From Xylaria sp. FL1777 (Eukaryota > Ascomycota > Sordariomycetes > Xylariales > Xylariaceae), in assembly GCA_022578965.1 (NCBI GenBank), contig MU400553.1:248001-312000 (forward strand): a stretch of 64,000 bases of DNA. The letters run 5' to 3'. Below the pieces are notes generated by a model that was given only the letters and a program-made list of their open reading frames with translations, ran no database searches and was not told the DNA's origin. This document shows positions 24,355 to 34,584 of this stretch, piece after piece (within the stretch, counting starts at the first letter, position 1; the number at the start of each line of letters is the position of its first letter). Made by a program: the position numbers and the translations under genes.

Positions 24355-25270
24355 AAACTAAAACAAGAACTTAATAAACTAAGTTTTTAATAATATATAA
24401 AACAAGCTTTTAATAGCTTAAGCAGCAGTAATAACTAACTATTTTTGCTACTAAACCTATAAAATAACGTATTAAATAATAGGCTATAGTTTGTTTATAA
24501 TTTAGTACTGCTGTTTATTAGTAGCCTAAAGATGGGTTTATAAAATAAAGTGTTTATTTTAAAGCTTAATAAAGCTAATAGCTAAAATAGCTGGTTTTTT
24601 TTATAGCAGCATTTATTAGATAATAAATTACTTTTTGCTAATAAACTATTATTTTTTTTGCTAGATTTTTTTTATACTAGCTTATTTATTCTATAGCAAA
24701 CTATAAACGCTGGCTTATTAAGTTAGTTGTTTATTTTTTAGCATATTTAGCTTAGCATTACAGGCTTTTAGTTGCTTGATTTTTTAGCTAGTAGTGCGTT
24801 TAAGGCACAAAACAATGCTTAGAAAAATATGCAAAACAATACATAAAACAATGCATAAAATAATGCACAAAATAATATATAAAAATAATAGCTTGCTAAA
24901 GTATATATAGCGTATAGCTAGCTTATATAAAACAACTTGCTGTTTATTATATTTAGTATAATATTTTTAATTAGCTTTTTTGAAGATTTTGATAAGCTTT
25001 AAATTAAACTTTTAGTTTAATACAAAACTTTTAATAAAGCTGTTATTTAAGAGCTCTGCAAGCAAACTATACAAGGATTAAAAAGTTATAAAATATTGCT
25101 AGTTTAAAAGCTACATGTAGAAAAATTATAACAATTTTGCAAGGATTTTTTAAATCTGCGTAATAATTTAAACGAAACTATTTTGCAAGCTTTTTTTATA
25201 TTTTAAGAAATATATAAAAAACTTGATTAGTTAAGCTAATAAGCTACTTGGTTAAAATATGCAACTTTGG
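24355..25270 (+). pseudogene. Unidentified Gln-rich reading-frame relic
   Basis: One plus-strand frame runs for about 300 codons in which essentially every stop is TAA or TAG at places where Gln is plausible; no long stretch is disrupted otherwise. Around 24,790-24,900 it contains short repeats of a N-N-A/T-x pattern (AAAACAATGCATAAAA-like DNA repeated about five times). Toward the end lie L-K-S-Y-K-I-L-L and L-N-L-R-N-N-L-N segments that look like amphipathic helices. It matches no family I know. The register differs from that of the 120-bp repeat just upstream, so the two may or may not be one gene. Confidence 0.45.
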
Positions 25271-25640
25271 ATATTGTTGTTTTATTTAGCTGTATTATTA
25301 TATTAGTTTAGTTGTATTATTATATTAGTTAAGTTATATTATTATATTAGTTTAGTTAGGTTGTCTTATTTAGTTAGGTTGTTTTATTTAGTTAGGTTAT
25401 TTTATTTAGTTGGGTTGTTTTATTTAGTTAGGTTGTTTTATTTGGTTGTATTGTTTTATTTAGTTGTATTATAACATTGGTTTAATAGTATTATTATATC
25501 GGTTTAATTGTGTTGTTATATTAATTTAATAATATTATTATACTAGTTTAGTTATATTATTATATTAGTGTAGTAATATTATTATATTAGTTTAGTTGTG
25601 TTTTTATATTAGTGTAATTAGTTAGTTATATTATTATAAT
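25260..25640. repeat. Two interleaved minisatellites (about 19 and 22-24 bp)
   Basis: The outer parts repeat a TTAGTTTAGTTGTATTATTATA-like unit, and the middle (about 25,355-25,465) repeats TTAGTTAGGTTGTTTTATT about six times. The nested layout suggests local expansion of a shorter variant inside an older array. Confidence 0.7.
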
Positions 25641-25999
25641 TTATACGTATTTTTTTTAGTTAGCTAAGCTATTATAGCTATAATATAGCTAAGTAAGTCT
25701 TGTTATATATATATGCGTTTTTTTATATGTTGTTTTTTTATATATGCTATATGCTTATACTTTATTGGTTTTATTTTATTTATTAATACTTTATACGTTT
25801 TATTTTATTATGAATACTTTATATGTTTTACTTTATTATGAATACTTTATGCAATAATACCTTTGATTGTACTTTTTGCTATAGGTAATAAATTAAGTTT
25901 AAAGTAAGTTAAGTAATAAGAAATTATGTATACTATAATAAGGCATATATAGCTACTAAATTATAGTGGGTATACTTTTATTTTGCTTATGTTTTATTG

Positions 26000-28900
26000 G
26001 CTTATTTTTAATAAAAGAGTGCTATAAGTTAAAGTTGGCTTTAAAGTTTTAACTTCTTTAAAACTTGCTTAAATTGCTGTTTTGTGAGTTATTATAATTT
26101 GATTTTTATATAAATTTTTTTTTAGCAATAGTTAATATATAAAAAAAACTTTTAAGCTGTGTTTTAAAGCTAATAAAGGTTAATAAGTATATAAAAAAGC
26201 TAACTTTGTTAATTAATATAAAACATGCTTTAATTGTTATACTGCATAAAGGTATGTTTAAGCTTATTTAATGGACTTATATATGCTAAAGCAAACTAAA
26301 TCTACTAAATCTTAGTATAAGCTAAGTTTTATTTTTATTGCAACTAAACTTAAACATGCGTTAAAACTACTAGTAGTACTTTTAGTATGTACTAACGATT
26401 AAGTAATTTTAATGTTAGTACGTGCTAAAACTGCAAAGTTATATTAGTTAATTATATTAAGTTTATTATAGATAAAGTATAATTAATAATTGTATAAAAA
26501 GCTATAACTACTAATTTAATTAATTAATATGCGATGCAGCTACTATAATATAAAAGCTATAATAATTAAGTAAGCTATTATGTGTGCTATAATTACTAAA
26601 GAATTAAGTATACTAAAGGATTAAGTACAAAGCACTTAGTATATAAAAACTACAGTTTATATACTAAAGCTTTTTAAAGAATTAAGTATACTAAGGGATT
26701 AAGGCATTTAAGTATACTAAAGATTATAGTTTATACGCTAAAGCTTTTTAAGGTATAAGTATACTAAGGAATTAAGGCATTTAAGTGTATTAAAGACTTT
26801 AATATATAAGTAATATACTAAAGCTTTCTAAAAAATTAAGTATAAAGTACTTAAGTGTACTAAAAACTACGGTTTATATGCTAAAGCCTTTTAAGGAATT
26901 AAGTATACTAAGGAATTAAAGCACTTAAGTATACTAAAGACTTTAATGTATAAGTAATATATTAAAGCTTTTTAAAGGATCAAGTATAAAGCACTCAAGT
27001 GTATTAAAAACTATAGTTTATATACTAAAGCTTTTTAAAGGATTAAGTATATTAAAGGTTTATATATACTAAAGGATTAAGTATAAAGTATTTATTTGTA
27101 TTTTATAATATTACTAGCAAAGTATAACAAAGTTTTAAAGATATTTAAGTAGGTGTTTATAATTAGTACTTATAGCTATAATAATAAGCTAGCTATTTAT
27201 TACTAAAATTTAGTTTGCAACTGATTTTCTTTGTAAATAAGTTTTATAAAACTATAATTTAAAAGGCAATAATATATTATAAAAAATATAAAAAGTTCTA
27301 GCAGCTACATATTTACTAGTTGATTATATAAGCTATAAACTTAATAAGTATTAATAATTAAGTTTAGTGCAACTTAGTTAGCAAGCTATAATAATTACTA
27401 AAATAGTAACATAAATATTTACTAGTTAATTATAAAAAGTGCTAAAATAACTAAGTTTATTTTAAGTATAAAGGCTTATAAAAAGTGGCAGCAACTTAAA
27501 AACACTAAAGGATTAAATATATTAAGAAATTAAGCTTTTAAAAATATTTAAGTAAATATTTATAAATATTTACAAATATTTATAACTAGCGTACAGCTAT
27601 AATAGCAAGCTAACTATTTATCATTAAGATTAAAATTATAACTAATTATATATAATCTTTTTATAAATAGGTTTTATAGAAAGTTATAATTTAAAGGGCA
27701 ATAATATGTTATAAAAAATACAAAAAGTTTTAGCAGCTACACATTTATTAATTAATAGTATAAGTTGCTAAAATAACTAAGTTTAGTGCACTTAATAAAC
27801 AAGCTATAAACTAACTACTGCGCAAGTATTTATTAGTTAATTATAAGAAGTTTTAATTTAACTTAGCATATGCTAAAACTGCAAACTAACTAACTAATTT
27901 TTTTATAAATAGGTTTAGTAAATCTTGCATAAAAGGTTTTAAGCGTAATTTAAAAAGAAATAATATATTATAGGTAATTAATAATATGCTATTAGCTATT
28001 ATTTAAAAGCAAAGCAAAACTTTGTAAGCATTACTTATTAAAAAATAAAAAGTTCTAATAATTGCTTATTTACTAGTTAATTATATAGCTAAAATATTTA
28101 AGTTTAGTAGTACACTTAGTTAGTTTAATAATTAATTAAGTATAAAAACATTTATTAGTTGATTAAATATATAGGCATTTATTAGTTAATTGCAAAAACT
28201 ACAAACTAAGCACTAAAAAATGCTAAAATAACTAAGTCTAGTATTAATTATGTAAGCTATAAGCATTTATTAGTTAATTATATAAGCATTTACTAGTTAA
28301 TTATATAAGCATTTATTGGTTAATTATATAAGCATTTATTAGTTAATTATGTAAGCATTTACTAGTTAATTATATAAGCATTTATTAGTTAATTATGTAG
28401 GCATTTATTAGTTAATTATATAAGCATTTATTAGTTAATTATATAAGTATTTATTAGTTAATTATATAAGCTACACTAAAAATGCTAAAATATATAAAAG
28501 CATTTAAAAAGTAGCGTATATTTATTAGTTAATAGCGTAAGCATTTGCTAGTTAATTATATAAGCTATACTAGAAGTACTAAAACATATATAATTTGTGT
28601 TAAGTAAAGTGTACTTTTGTTTAGTAGATTTTTTGCGCTAACACATTAAAGAAGTATTTTACTTTAAGGTATTTTTACTAAAAACTTTTTAATTTAGCTT
28701 AAGCGTTATTATGCTTAAACTACGCTTACGCTTATAAAAGCTTACAAATACTTAATATAGTACGCTTTATATTTTTATATAAAAATATAAAAGCATTACT
28801 AATTAATAGCGTAAGCATTTATTAATTAATTATATAAGCTATATTACTACATAAAAGTGCTAAAATAATTAAGTTTAAATATTTGTTAGTTAATTATATA

Positions 28901-29050
28901 AGCACTTATTAATTAATTACGTAAGCTATAAACTAAGTATTAAAAGTGCTAAAATAACAAAGTTTAGTAGTTAATTATAAGCATTTATGTATTATAAATA
29001 CTAGTTAATAATAGGTTTTTAGTATAAATAACTAATTAATTAGCTTATTA
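26000..29050 (-). repeat. Composite repeat, copy B (inverted relative to copy A)
   Basis: The minus strand from about 26,560 to 26,000 aligns by eye with 7,060-7,560 of the plus strand. Both contain an AGCTATAGCTTTTT-like segment, an AATAAACTTAAT segment, an AAAACTTAG-TATA-ACTA-GATTTAGTGGATTTAG-like segment and a TATATTTATT...GGCTTTAAAACA segment. Outside it, at about 27,300-29,050, lies an array of AGCATTTATTAGTTAATTATATA units, densest at 28,180-28,560, the reverse complement of the array at 5,700-6,900. A different minisatellite at 26,590-27,080 sits between flank and array and is absent from copy A. Confidence 0.75.
26590..27085. repeat. Minisatellite of 60-80-bp units inside copy B
   Basis: At least six units start with CTAAAGCTTTTTAAAGGATTAAG or close variants (at about 26,664, 26,740, 26,820, 26,880, 26,961 and 27,020). 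They continue with TATACTAAGG-ATTAA-GCA-TTAAGT and an ACTATAGTTTATA segment. Unit length alternates between roughly 80 and 60 bp. Isolated related copies lie at 29,165-29,260. Confidence 0.7.
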
Positions 29051-30449
29051 AAGTTTAACACGTATAAAGCTAACTAAGATTAAGTAGTTTTAATTTAGTA
29101 GCTGCTTATAGCTAAGTATTGTTTATAGTAAATAAAAACAAAAAAACAATCTATTTGTTTTAGCAATTTATAAAAGCTTTTTAAAGAACAAGTTTAAAGC
29201 TTATGCAGTAAGTACTTATTAAAGCTTTTTAAAAAACAAGTTTAAAGCAATTAGCAAGTACTAATAATAATATTAGCGCATTATATATATAATTACTTAT
29301 TTAGCAAATAATTTTAATTTTAATGCTAAATTTACTAGTTTGTTTTTTATTTTTAAAAATACTAGCTTTTATTACTTATTGCTAACTTGTTAGCACGTAA
29401 TATTAACTTTTAGAAATACTAAAAAGACTTATAAGAGCTAATATTACGGTTTTTTATATTAAGAACAGAAAATATAGAATTAGAAACAAAAACATGATTT
29501 TTTTAGCTAAATATAATAGCTAAAGTAATTATGTATGCTTTATAACTAGCAGCTAATTATAAAACTAGCTGCAGCTAATAAAGCTAATGTATAAACTACT
29601 TACTACTTTTATTATTATTACTTTTATTTTTTTTACTTTTATTTTCTACTTTTTATTTTCTATTTTAACTAATGTTGCTTTTAAAACAGTTTTGCTTTAG
29701 TTTATATCCTAGCTTTTTATATGCTATATATATTTTATTAACTTTATAATTGTTTAGCGTTTGCAAGTTTTTGTTTTTATTACTTTAGCTTTTTAAATAC
29801 TTTTATTTTTATTATAGTTTTGCTTTAGTTTATATTTTTATTTTTAATATATTATAGCTTTACTAACTTTATAATTGCTTAATATATATAAACTTTATAG
29901 TTTTATTTTATTATAATAGCTACTTTAGTATATTATGCTATTATTTTTAGTATATATGCTACAAAAGCTAATTATTAATGCTTAGCATGCAGCAAGATTT
30001 TCTGTAGCAAAGATTTTGCAGTGCTTTAAGTTATATGTTTAGCATTATAACAACTTTAAAGAATTGTTATAGCTAAAGCAATAAAATATATTACTTAAAA
30101 CCTTTGCATTAAAGCAACTAAGCAAAAGTTTTATACTATAAGTTTTGCTTTAAAGCTAAATAATATGCACTAAAACAACAATTGCTATAGCGTACAACAA
30201 ATATATTAAAATGTTTACTAAAAATATAGCTATAATTTTAGTGCTAATAATTAAAGCATAAAAAGCTAAAAGCTAAACTAAAAGCTAAACAAAAAATAAT
30301 AAAAATATATATATATACTATTAAAGTTAAAAGCTTACTGTTTATTTTAGCTATTAGTTTGTTTTATTAATAAGCATATAGTAGCCTTAAATAAATGCGC
30401 TATATAGAACTTTGCTTGCTATATTTGCTTACGTATATATATTTTTTTT

Positions 30450-30580
30450 TTTTACGTTTATATGTTTTTACGTTTATATGTTTCTAGTTTATATGTTTCT
30501 AGTTTATATGTTTTTAGTTTATATGTTTTTAGTTTATATGTTTTTAGTTTGTATGTTTTTAGTTTATATGTTTTTATATC
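30450..30580. repeat. 15-bp tandem repeat at the edge of the AT-rich block
   Basis: GTTTATATGTTTCTA and GTTTATATGTTTTTA are repeated about seven times just before the composition changes. The repeat yields a Val-Tyr-Met-Phe-Leu reading frame, which I regard as incidental. It is the last tandem repeat of the AT-rich block. Confidence 0.75.
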
Positions 30581-30707
30581 TGCGTGTTTTATTAGCATAC
30601 ATGTTTTAACTTAAACTACTTCTAAAACATGTTTTAAGAGCTAAGACTTCTTCTAAAATAGCAAATCAAGACTCCAGCGTGTTCGGTACGGCTTCAGTCT
30701 TATCAGG

Positions 30708-31202
30708 TTATCGACCTAGGAAGCTAAGCTCCAATTCCAATAATTTGTTAGAGGCCTTCTTCAACTTCTCCTTGCGACAGGCCTTGTACCTTTGTCCGTA
30801 CTTTCTGAACTTGTCAGCACAGTGGGAACACTTGAAAATTGTCTCCTTTGCTGGGTTTTTGCCGCAGCTAACACATAACCCAGAAGCTTTAAGTCTCTCA
30901 GAGCGTCGTCTGTGATATTCGCGCGTAGCTTCGTTTCTCTTTTTCTTGGTTGTACTGTGGGCATCTTGGTCAATCACCGAAAGAAGACGTTCTTCTGCCT
31001 CGCGTTTCTCTCTGGAAGCTCTTGAATATACTTCTAAGTGCTTCGAGCACATTTTCCTACCGAAGACGGCAAGATTATAGCAATGCACTCTAGCTTCGCA
31101 TTTCTGCCACCCTGTAGGCGGTGCCATGGTTAGAGCTCGTGAGCACTGAGCGCAATAAAGATTCTCTATATACCAATTGATGTTGTGCTTGGGCTGAGAC
31201 AC
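30708..31202 (-). CDS. Small Cys-rich, putative zinc-binding protein (hypothetical)
   Basis: This is the first open frame of normal composition next to the AT-rich block: 164 codons are open, but the first ATG is at 31,127 (139 residues). The frame extends upstream to a stop at 31,215 without another ATG, so either the protein starts at 31,127 or an upstream exon is missing from my reading. Cysteines come in pairs: Y-C-A-Q-C just before the ATG (another hint that coding starts earlier), then C-x6-C and C-x2-H, and near the C-terminus G-L-C-V-S-C-G-K-N-P-A followed by C-x2-C, spaced like a zinc ribbon. The middle is highly charged (Glu/Lys/Arg) and helical. Proteins with this C-x2-C-G-x2-P-A pattern recur in filamentous fungi near repeat-rich DNA; their function is unknown. 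Confidence 0.55.
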   Translation of the reverse strand: MSQPKHNINWYIENLYCAQCSRALTMAPPTGWQKCEARVHCYNLAVFGRKMCSKHLEVYSRASREKREAEERLLSVIDQDAHSTTKKKRNEATREYHRRRSERLKASGLCVSCGKNPAKETIFKCSHCADKFRKYGQRYKACRKEKLKKASNKLLELELSFLGR

Positions 31203-31204
31203 AT

Positions 31205-31709
31205 TGACTTGAAGTTATTGAATCGGTGTCAACATTTTGTGATGGATAAAGTCGAGTATTCCTAGTGAAGTTATATCCAGATGTGGTAGAAAAACAATAA
31301 TAACAGCAGGCTTTGTTTAGTGGAGCGCGTTTATTAAATTCAAATCAGTTCACATGTAGACCCAAACACACAAGATAAAAATGACAAAGGCAGCTGAATC
31401 ACATTAGCGAATAACCTTATATCAGATAATAAAAGAGTTGTAATATATGATCTATTCTTGTATGGGACAACTCGCAAGCACGATAGTAACAAGGGTAGAA
31501 GTCATAATCAGTTCTGCTTAGTGGTCTCATCTAATAGTTTCATGGCCTACCACACTGACTTAAAAGGTGATCACCTACTGTTATTATCACTGATGAACCA
31601 AGTTCCCAAAAGGGAGACTATTCACTCAATACCTACTCTCCTCTTTTCCCTAAAGGAAATAAAACTTAGGGCCTAGACTAGGGAAGAAAAGGCAAAAAGA
31701 AAGAAACTT
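31205..31709. other. Intergenic, nothing recognised
   Basis: Ordinary-composition DNA between the Cys-rich gene and the tRNA. A 72-codon open stretch at 31,458-31,676 has no recognisable features and I do not call it. An A5 run at 31,694-31,698 reads as T5 on the tRNA strand and probably terminates it. Confidence 0.5.
31694..31698 (-). terminator. Pol III T5 terminator of the tRNA
   Basis: Five consecutive A on the plus strand, 12 nt past the tRNA 3' end, form the oligo-T stop used by RNA polymerase III. Confidence 0.7.
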
Positions 31710-31802
31710 GGACGTACGGGGAATTGAACCCCGGACCCTTCGCAGGCATTAATCTGAATATTCAGATGCAAAGCGAATATCATACCTCTAGACCATGCGC
31801 CC
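31710..31802 (-). tRNA. tRNA-Ala (anticodon UGC) with a 22-nt intron
   Basis: On the minus strand the acceptor 5' half GGGCGCA (from 31,802) pairs with the 3' half TACGTCC (ending 31,710), including the G3:U70 wobble that identifies alanine tRNAs; one mismatch (C6/A67) is present. The D-arm contains GGTCTAGAGG (A box). The anticodon stem is TTCGC/GCGAA with loop TT-TGC-A, giving anticodon UGC. The T-arm is CGGGG-TTCAATT-CCCCG (B box). An intron of 22 nt (31,745-31,766) sits at the usual position after base 37 and contains the perfect palindrome TCTGAATATTCAGA. A T5 terminator follows at 31,698-31,694. If the anticodon stem were shifted by one base to give another reading, its pairing would be lost, so Ala is preferred. 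Confidence 0.8.
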
Positions 31803-32417
31803 AGTTAGTACTGCAGAAAGCCGCTGATGTAAGTCGTTGCTCTATTTTGATTATTATTGCATCGTAGTAATTACTGAACGAATTTAGCATCTTTACATCT
31901 TATTGAAGCAACTATGTTTTGTGACCCTTCTTCTTCCCCATTTGCACATGGCTGGAATTATACCTGCAGGCTGCAGCCCATAAGTAGAAACGAATTGAGG
32001 GTCGTGTCTTTTTCGGTGTGCCCCAAAAGGACAGAGTTCACATGGTAAAAGCCGATTTCTCAGTATGTCAACTACCCCCTTCATTCCGATATACAAAAAT
32101 ATCATTCAGAGGCTGTCATTGTTGTCAACACGTTATTTCTTTTGAGTTGTCGTAATATGCTAATGGTGTTCCATGGCATATTTTTCTAGAATGCGCTGGT
32201 CCTAGCACAAGCAAAACGAAACAGGAGGGGTTTAATTACAAGATCACAACTATCCGCCTACCAAACACATAATGCATTTCTTTCTTCACTTCAAGGCATT
32301 TATTTTCCATTAAATAAATAAATTTCACTTGCTATTATATAGAAGCAGGATTAACATCCCATCTTCCATTCCATCGACTTCCCTGGCGGACCTGCAAATT
32401 TGCTTCCCATCTCCTTT
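31803..32417. other. Intergenic, nothing recognised
   Basis: Spacer between the tRNA and the 3' end of the S51 hydrolase gene. A 70-codon minus-strand frame (31,893-32,105) lacks family features and is probably chance. Confidence 0.5.
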
Positions 32418-33266
32418 CTACTCAACGACCTTGCGCTGCGCAAGATTATACCTATCGCCGGCCCGCAGGAAGTAGAAAATCTGGTCCTTAGGCGGGAGGT
32501 TCTTCTCAGCGCTGCCCTCGCGGCTCCAGAAGCTACCGTCGTAGATGGCGCAATAGCTAGCGCCGATGACGTGGGCGTCGTCGCCGTCGACGACGAGCGC
32601 CGTGTTCTCGTCGCACCCGAACCCCAGTAGCTCCGGCCGGACCTTGAGGATGTCGAACATGTCGAAGATGCGCCCGCGCACGAGCACGTGCTGGTCGATG
32701 GCCACGTTGCGCAGATACCCGAACCCGACCGTGTGGTCGCCCACGAGGATCTGGTTCGTCGCCGTGTCGCCGCGCGCGAGGAAGCTGCCCTGGATGCTCG
32801 CGCCCGCCGAGCTTCCCCCTATGACACCGCCCCGGTCCAGCACTGCTTGAAACGCGGCCTCGGTCTTCGTGCCCGCGTACGCATCCACAAGACGCCACTG
32901 TCTGCCGCCGCCGAACCACACCGCCGACGCGTTGCGCAGCGGCGCGACGAAGGCGTCCGTGTCCGCCACCTTCGGGTCGTATGTATGCAGGACAGTTACG
33001 CTTGTAGCACCTAGGCGTCTGAAACTCGGCGCACTCGCGGCATTCTGGTCGTACGTTGGCGCTCCGTCTGCCGTGGGGATCACGACGATCGGACCTCCAC
33101 GTGCTCGAGTGATGACTTCTTGGTAAATGGAGTCGCTGAGGGTGCCCCCGCCAACAACTACCAATGATCCATTTATAGGACCGACGATAGGCTCCTGTGC
33201 CCCTGCCATTATGAACCGAGAAGTAAGGAGGAGGAGGGCGGGAACTGATGGCGTTGAGAAGTGCAT
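32418..33266 (-). CDS. Secreted cyanophycinase-like peptidase (family S51)
   Basis: This single-exon gene of 282 codons has its ATG at 33,266. The first 22 residues form a plausible signal peptide (hydrophobic LLLL core, then A-G-A-Q), so the enzyme is probably exported. The family fold is shown by VVVGGGT near residue 36, VVIPTADG near 61, FGGGRQ at 118-123, the nucleophile elbow G-G-S-S-A-G-A (Ser about 153), D-Q-H near 191-193 and G-F-G-C-D-E-N-T-A near 215-223. S51 enzymes are serine peptidases; the cyanophycinase branch cleaves beta-aspartyl dipeptide units from cyanophycin. The fungal substrate is unknown and could be isoaspartyl or other acidic peptides. The codons are GC-rich, unlike the nearby AT block. 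No neighbour suggests a pathway. Confidence 0.85.
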   Translation of the reverse strand: MHFSTPSVPALLLLTSRFIMAGAQEPIVGPINGSLVVVGGGTLSDSIYQEVITRARGGPIVVIPTADGAPTYDQNAASAPSFRRLGATSVTVLHTYDPKVADTDAFVAPLRNASAVWFGGGRQWRLVDAYAGTKTEAAFQAVLDRGGVIGGSSAGASIQGSFLARGDTATNQILVGDHTVGFGYLRNVAIDQHVLVRGRIFDMFDILKVRPELLGFGCDENTALVVDGDDAHVIGASYCAIYDGSFWSREGSAEKNLPPKDQIFYFLRAGDRYNLAQRKVVE

Positions 33267-34584
33267 TCTGGGAGTTTATAGGTTACTGTGGAAATATTTG
33301 CGCACGCTATATATGTGCACTAGACGTAGCGTGATTTGAAATCAGATGCTTTGATCCTGCTGAATTCCAAACTCCCATAGAAGGTAGTTTGGGAGGACGA
33401 TGCGATAGGCAAGGTGTATGTGGTCTGCGAGGAAATTCAGCTCTTTGATTGAGGTCCTCTAGAGCTACCAGTCATTCTTATATCTCCTCCTACCTATAGA
33501 CAATTGCAAATCACTGCTAGTACAACCCAATCGATCCGGATATATAGTGAATTGTGCCAAATAGCATCATCCGCGCAGACGGTAGCCCGCGAATATGATA
33601 GGGCGGTGGTGGCAAGCCCCGGTTTCCCGGCAAGGCAGGTGGTGTTGGTATAAAGGACGAACTGCTTGCCATGCATCTCGGCGTGGGTTCTTGCTGGGTT
33701 GAGATAGGCGGTTCGGATCTGCAGTACTCCCTTGAGTTCTCCAAAGCTAATTATATGCTTGTATGTGAATATTGCGTGATGCGATCGAGAAGAGTCGCTG
33801 CAAATGGTTCTTGGCAATAGCGAAGTAGGTAGGTGACTTGTTGTCTAGGCTAGTGAGAAATAACAGCTTGACTAAACTAGGGACATTATCTCAAGTGAAA
33901 AAGAATAGCGACACATCTGCCGCATTGTTGCCGGCTATTATGAAGCCGCCTGTTTCAATCAGCGAAGGATTGTGGAAGCTAATAACTATTGAATTATGAT
34001 ATAGCAAATGATGCTTGGCTTGCCCTACACAAGCAGCTAAATTTCGTTGATGGACTTGACTGCAGAGATTAGAAGCCGCTTGTTGAGATGAGGGGCTTGA
34101 GCAACATTAGTTGATTGGTAAGGTATGGGATAGATCGAAGTGCTCGTAGAATAGGTTAAAGTCCTGAGTCCTAGTTGGTTGAGAATTGATCGTTGGATAG
34201 GGAATTGTGTATCGAGTTGAAGCCTAGCCGTGATACTCTTCCCCTCTTCACCATGGCGCATAGAAGGTTTCCTCGTAGTCGTTTTGAAGAATGCAGTGAT
34301 ATCGAGTCGGGGACAACTGAAAAGCATTGCTTTGGATTGCGAAAGGGTTAGGGGCAAATATACCGTGGGGGACCAGGAAAGTGCAGAGAGCATGGCAGAG
34401 GCACTAGCAGTACCAATGGCCACTACCTCATCAGGACGATACTGCAAGGTGAAGATGAAGGTATCCCCTGAAGCCTAAGAGATCAGATCGTATCGTATCG
34501 TATCGTATATACATGGGGTTAGTGTCATTCATTGTCTGAGGAATGGCTCTCGTGGTATAAACAAGTTCATTATATTGATGGCTC
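33267..34584. other. Intergenic between S51 hydrolase and Rrp14
   Basis: Several open stretches of 70-136 codons are present on both strands (33,494-33,817, 34,037-34,447), but none begins with a sensible ATG or shows family features. The promoter of the S51 gene should lie just after 33,266. A pentanucleotide ATCGT microsatellite lies at about 34,484-34,508. Confidence 0.5.

Larger units (their letters stand above)
1..30640. other. AT-rich, RIP-degraded repeat block
   Basis: The whole stretch is strongly AT-rich (roughly a quarter G+C by eye), has almost no frame longer than 100 codons, and joins DNA of ordinary composition at about 30.6 kb. Readable relics inside it carry changes of the RIP type: CAA/CAG codons have become TAA/TAG, Cys and His codons of zinc fingers have become Tyr, and catalytic Asp/Glu codons of an integrase have become Asn/Lys. 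RIP acts on duplicated DNA in Pezizomycotina, so this is most likely transposon and satellite DNA, now heterochromatic. It could be an AT-isochore, a pericentromere or a subtelomere; no telomeric TTAGGG array is visible. Sub-regions with structure are listed separately. Stretches not listed (for example 2,900-3,870, 4,120-4,490, 4,980-5,690, 7,570-7,950, 8,250-8,850, 12,130-12,980, 13,540-15,230, 15,360-16,220, 17,430-18,120, 29,060-30,440) show only AT-rich sequence in which I recognise nothing. Confidence 0.9.

Noticed and set aside
28180..28560. Regularly spaced repeats as a CRISPR array
   Set aside because: Units are contiguous satellite monomers without unique spacers, and the genome is eukaryotic.
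30412..30609. Frame with repeated Val-Tyr-Met-Phe-Leu
   Set aside because: Product of a 15-bp repeat at the AT border, with no conserved context.
1..30640. Possible mitochondrial origin of the AT-rich block
   Set aside because: It contains nuclear LTR-retrotransposon relics with RIP-type mutations, no mitochondrial genes, and is contiguous with nuclear genes.
31893..32105. 70-codon minus-strand frame downstream of the tRNA
   Set aside because: Short, no conserved features, and could occur by chance.
33494..34447. Minus-strand frames of 107 and 136 codons between the S51 and Rrp14 genes
   Set aside because: No usable ATG for the longer one, no domains, overlapping alternative frames.
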